5,488 nt of DNA. Source: DAIPHL01 sp036771375 (lineage in GTDB: Bacteria; Synergistota; Synergistia; Synergistales; Synergistaceae). The notes beneath the pieces are model-generated. The model was given only the letters and a program-made list of their open reading frames with translations, did not search any database and had not been told where the DNA came from. Position numbers and translations under genes: made by a program. This document shows positions 5,418 to 5,488 of this stretch, piece after piece. The DNA lies in contig DAIPHL010000144.1 of assembly GCA_036771375.1 (NCBI GenBank), positions 1 through 5,488 of the forward strand. Reading direction: 5' to 3'. Position 1 is the first letter of the stretch, and every line of letters begins with the position of its first letter.

Positions 5418-5488
5418 ATAATTTCACATACTGAAATCGAGCAAAGATCTTTTTCGTAATTTCGCCGTGACAAAACAGGGCGCCGACC
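5416..5488 (-). CDS. Possible C-terminal end of an upstream gene (23 codons), unidentified
   Basis: Read on the minus strand from the right edge, one frame encodes 23 residues ending ARFQYVKL and stops at TAA 5418-5416. The stop sits at the edge of a small hairpin and is followed by 139 bp of leader before yedF. That arrangement suits the end of a gene transcribed in the same direction. A second frame stays open longer, to a TGA at 5356-5354, but yields an Arg-rich, less protein-like peptide. Too little is present to name a family. SelD would be an expected neighbour of yedF, but I do not recognise a SelD C-terminus here. Confidence 0.25.
   Translation of the reverse strand, partial: VGALFCHGEITKKIFARFQYVKL
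5480..5488 (-). repeat. Right copy of the 9-base terminal inverted repeat
   Basis: GCGCCGACC mirrors positions 1-9 exactly. No transposase, integrase or target duplication is near, and both ends appear to cut through genes, so it is not taken as a mobile-element end. Confidence 0.3.

Noticed and set aside
4693..5421. 242-codon plus-strand open frame opposite yedF
   Set aside because: Its Ser/Thr/Arg-rich product has no recognisable motif and is the complement of clear YedF coding sequence.
5417..5422. Plus-strand TATAAT as a promoter pointing right
   Set aside because: No -35 partner is present, it overlaps the hairpin and the minus-strand stop, and no plausible plus-strand start with a ribosome site follows before the window ends.

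Overview
The window looks like ordinary bacterial chromosome. It is tightly packed, its GC content is a little above half, its ribosome-binding sites are strong, and it uses TTG and GTG starts freely. The gene content (a selenium-linked YedF/cysteine desulfurase pair, a secreted SLH-like phosphodiester glycosidase and a class I/II aminotransferase) would fit an anaerobic amino-acid fermenter, possibly Synergistota or a Firmicutes relative. That placement is a guess from gene content, not from a phylogenetic marker.

Layout, left to right. (1) Positions 1-262, minus strand: the first 87 codons of a gene that runs off the left edge. It is tentatively the beginning of a class II (ProRS-like) aminoacyl-tRNA synthetase-type protein. 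(2) Positions 340-1521, minus: a complete PLP-dependent aminotransferase with a TTG start, probably co-transcribed with gene 1. (3) Positions 1522-1754: a divergent intergenic region with a good minus-strand promoter (TTGAAT-17-TATCAT), a perfect plus-strand TATAAT box, and a strong hairpin/palindrome exactly where the plus transcript should begin. (4) Positions 1755-3485, plus: a Sec-exported protein with N-terminal SLH-like repeats and a C-terminal phosphodiester glycosidase (NAGPA) domain. (5) Positions 3496-4650, minus, tail-to-tail with gene 4 and only 10 bp away: a cysteine desulfurase-family enzyme. (6) Positions 4653-5276, minus: YedF, a TusA domain plus a DsrE-like domain, two bases upstream of the desulfurase and with a TTG start. 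(7) Positions 5277-5415: the leader and probable promoter of the yedF operon. (8) Positions 5416-5488, minus: perhaps the last 23 codons of another gene, with a small hairpin over its stop codon.

The best functional story is the yedF-desulfurase operon. These two families are known companions of SelD in genomes that handle selenium, especially for selenium-dependent molybdenum hydroxylases. The desulfurase would release sulfur or selenium from (seleno)cysteine, and YedF would be a carrier or partner. SelD itself is not visible here. The other genes have no evident link to selenium. I see no CRISPR array, tRNA, rRNA, insertion sequence or phage gene, and nothing that amounts to a wholly new system. 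The items most worth a second look are the leader palindrome, the SLH-glycosidase fusion and the truncated left-end gene.
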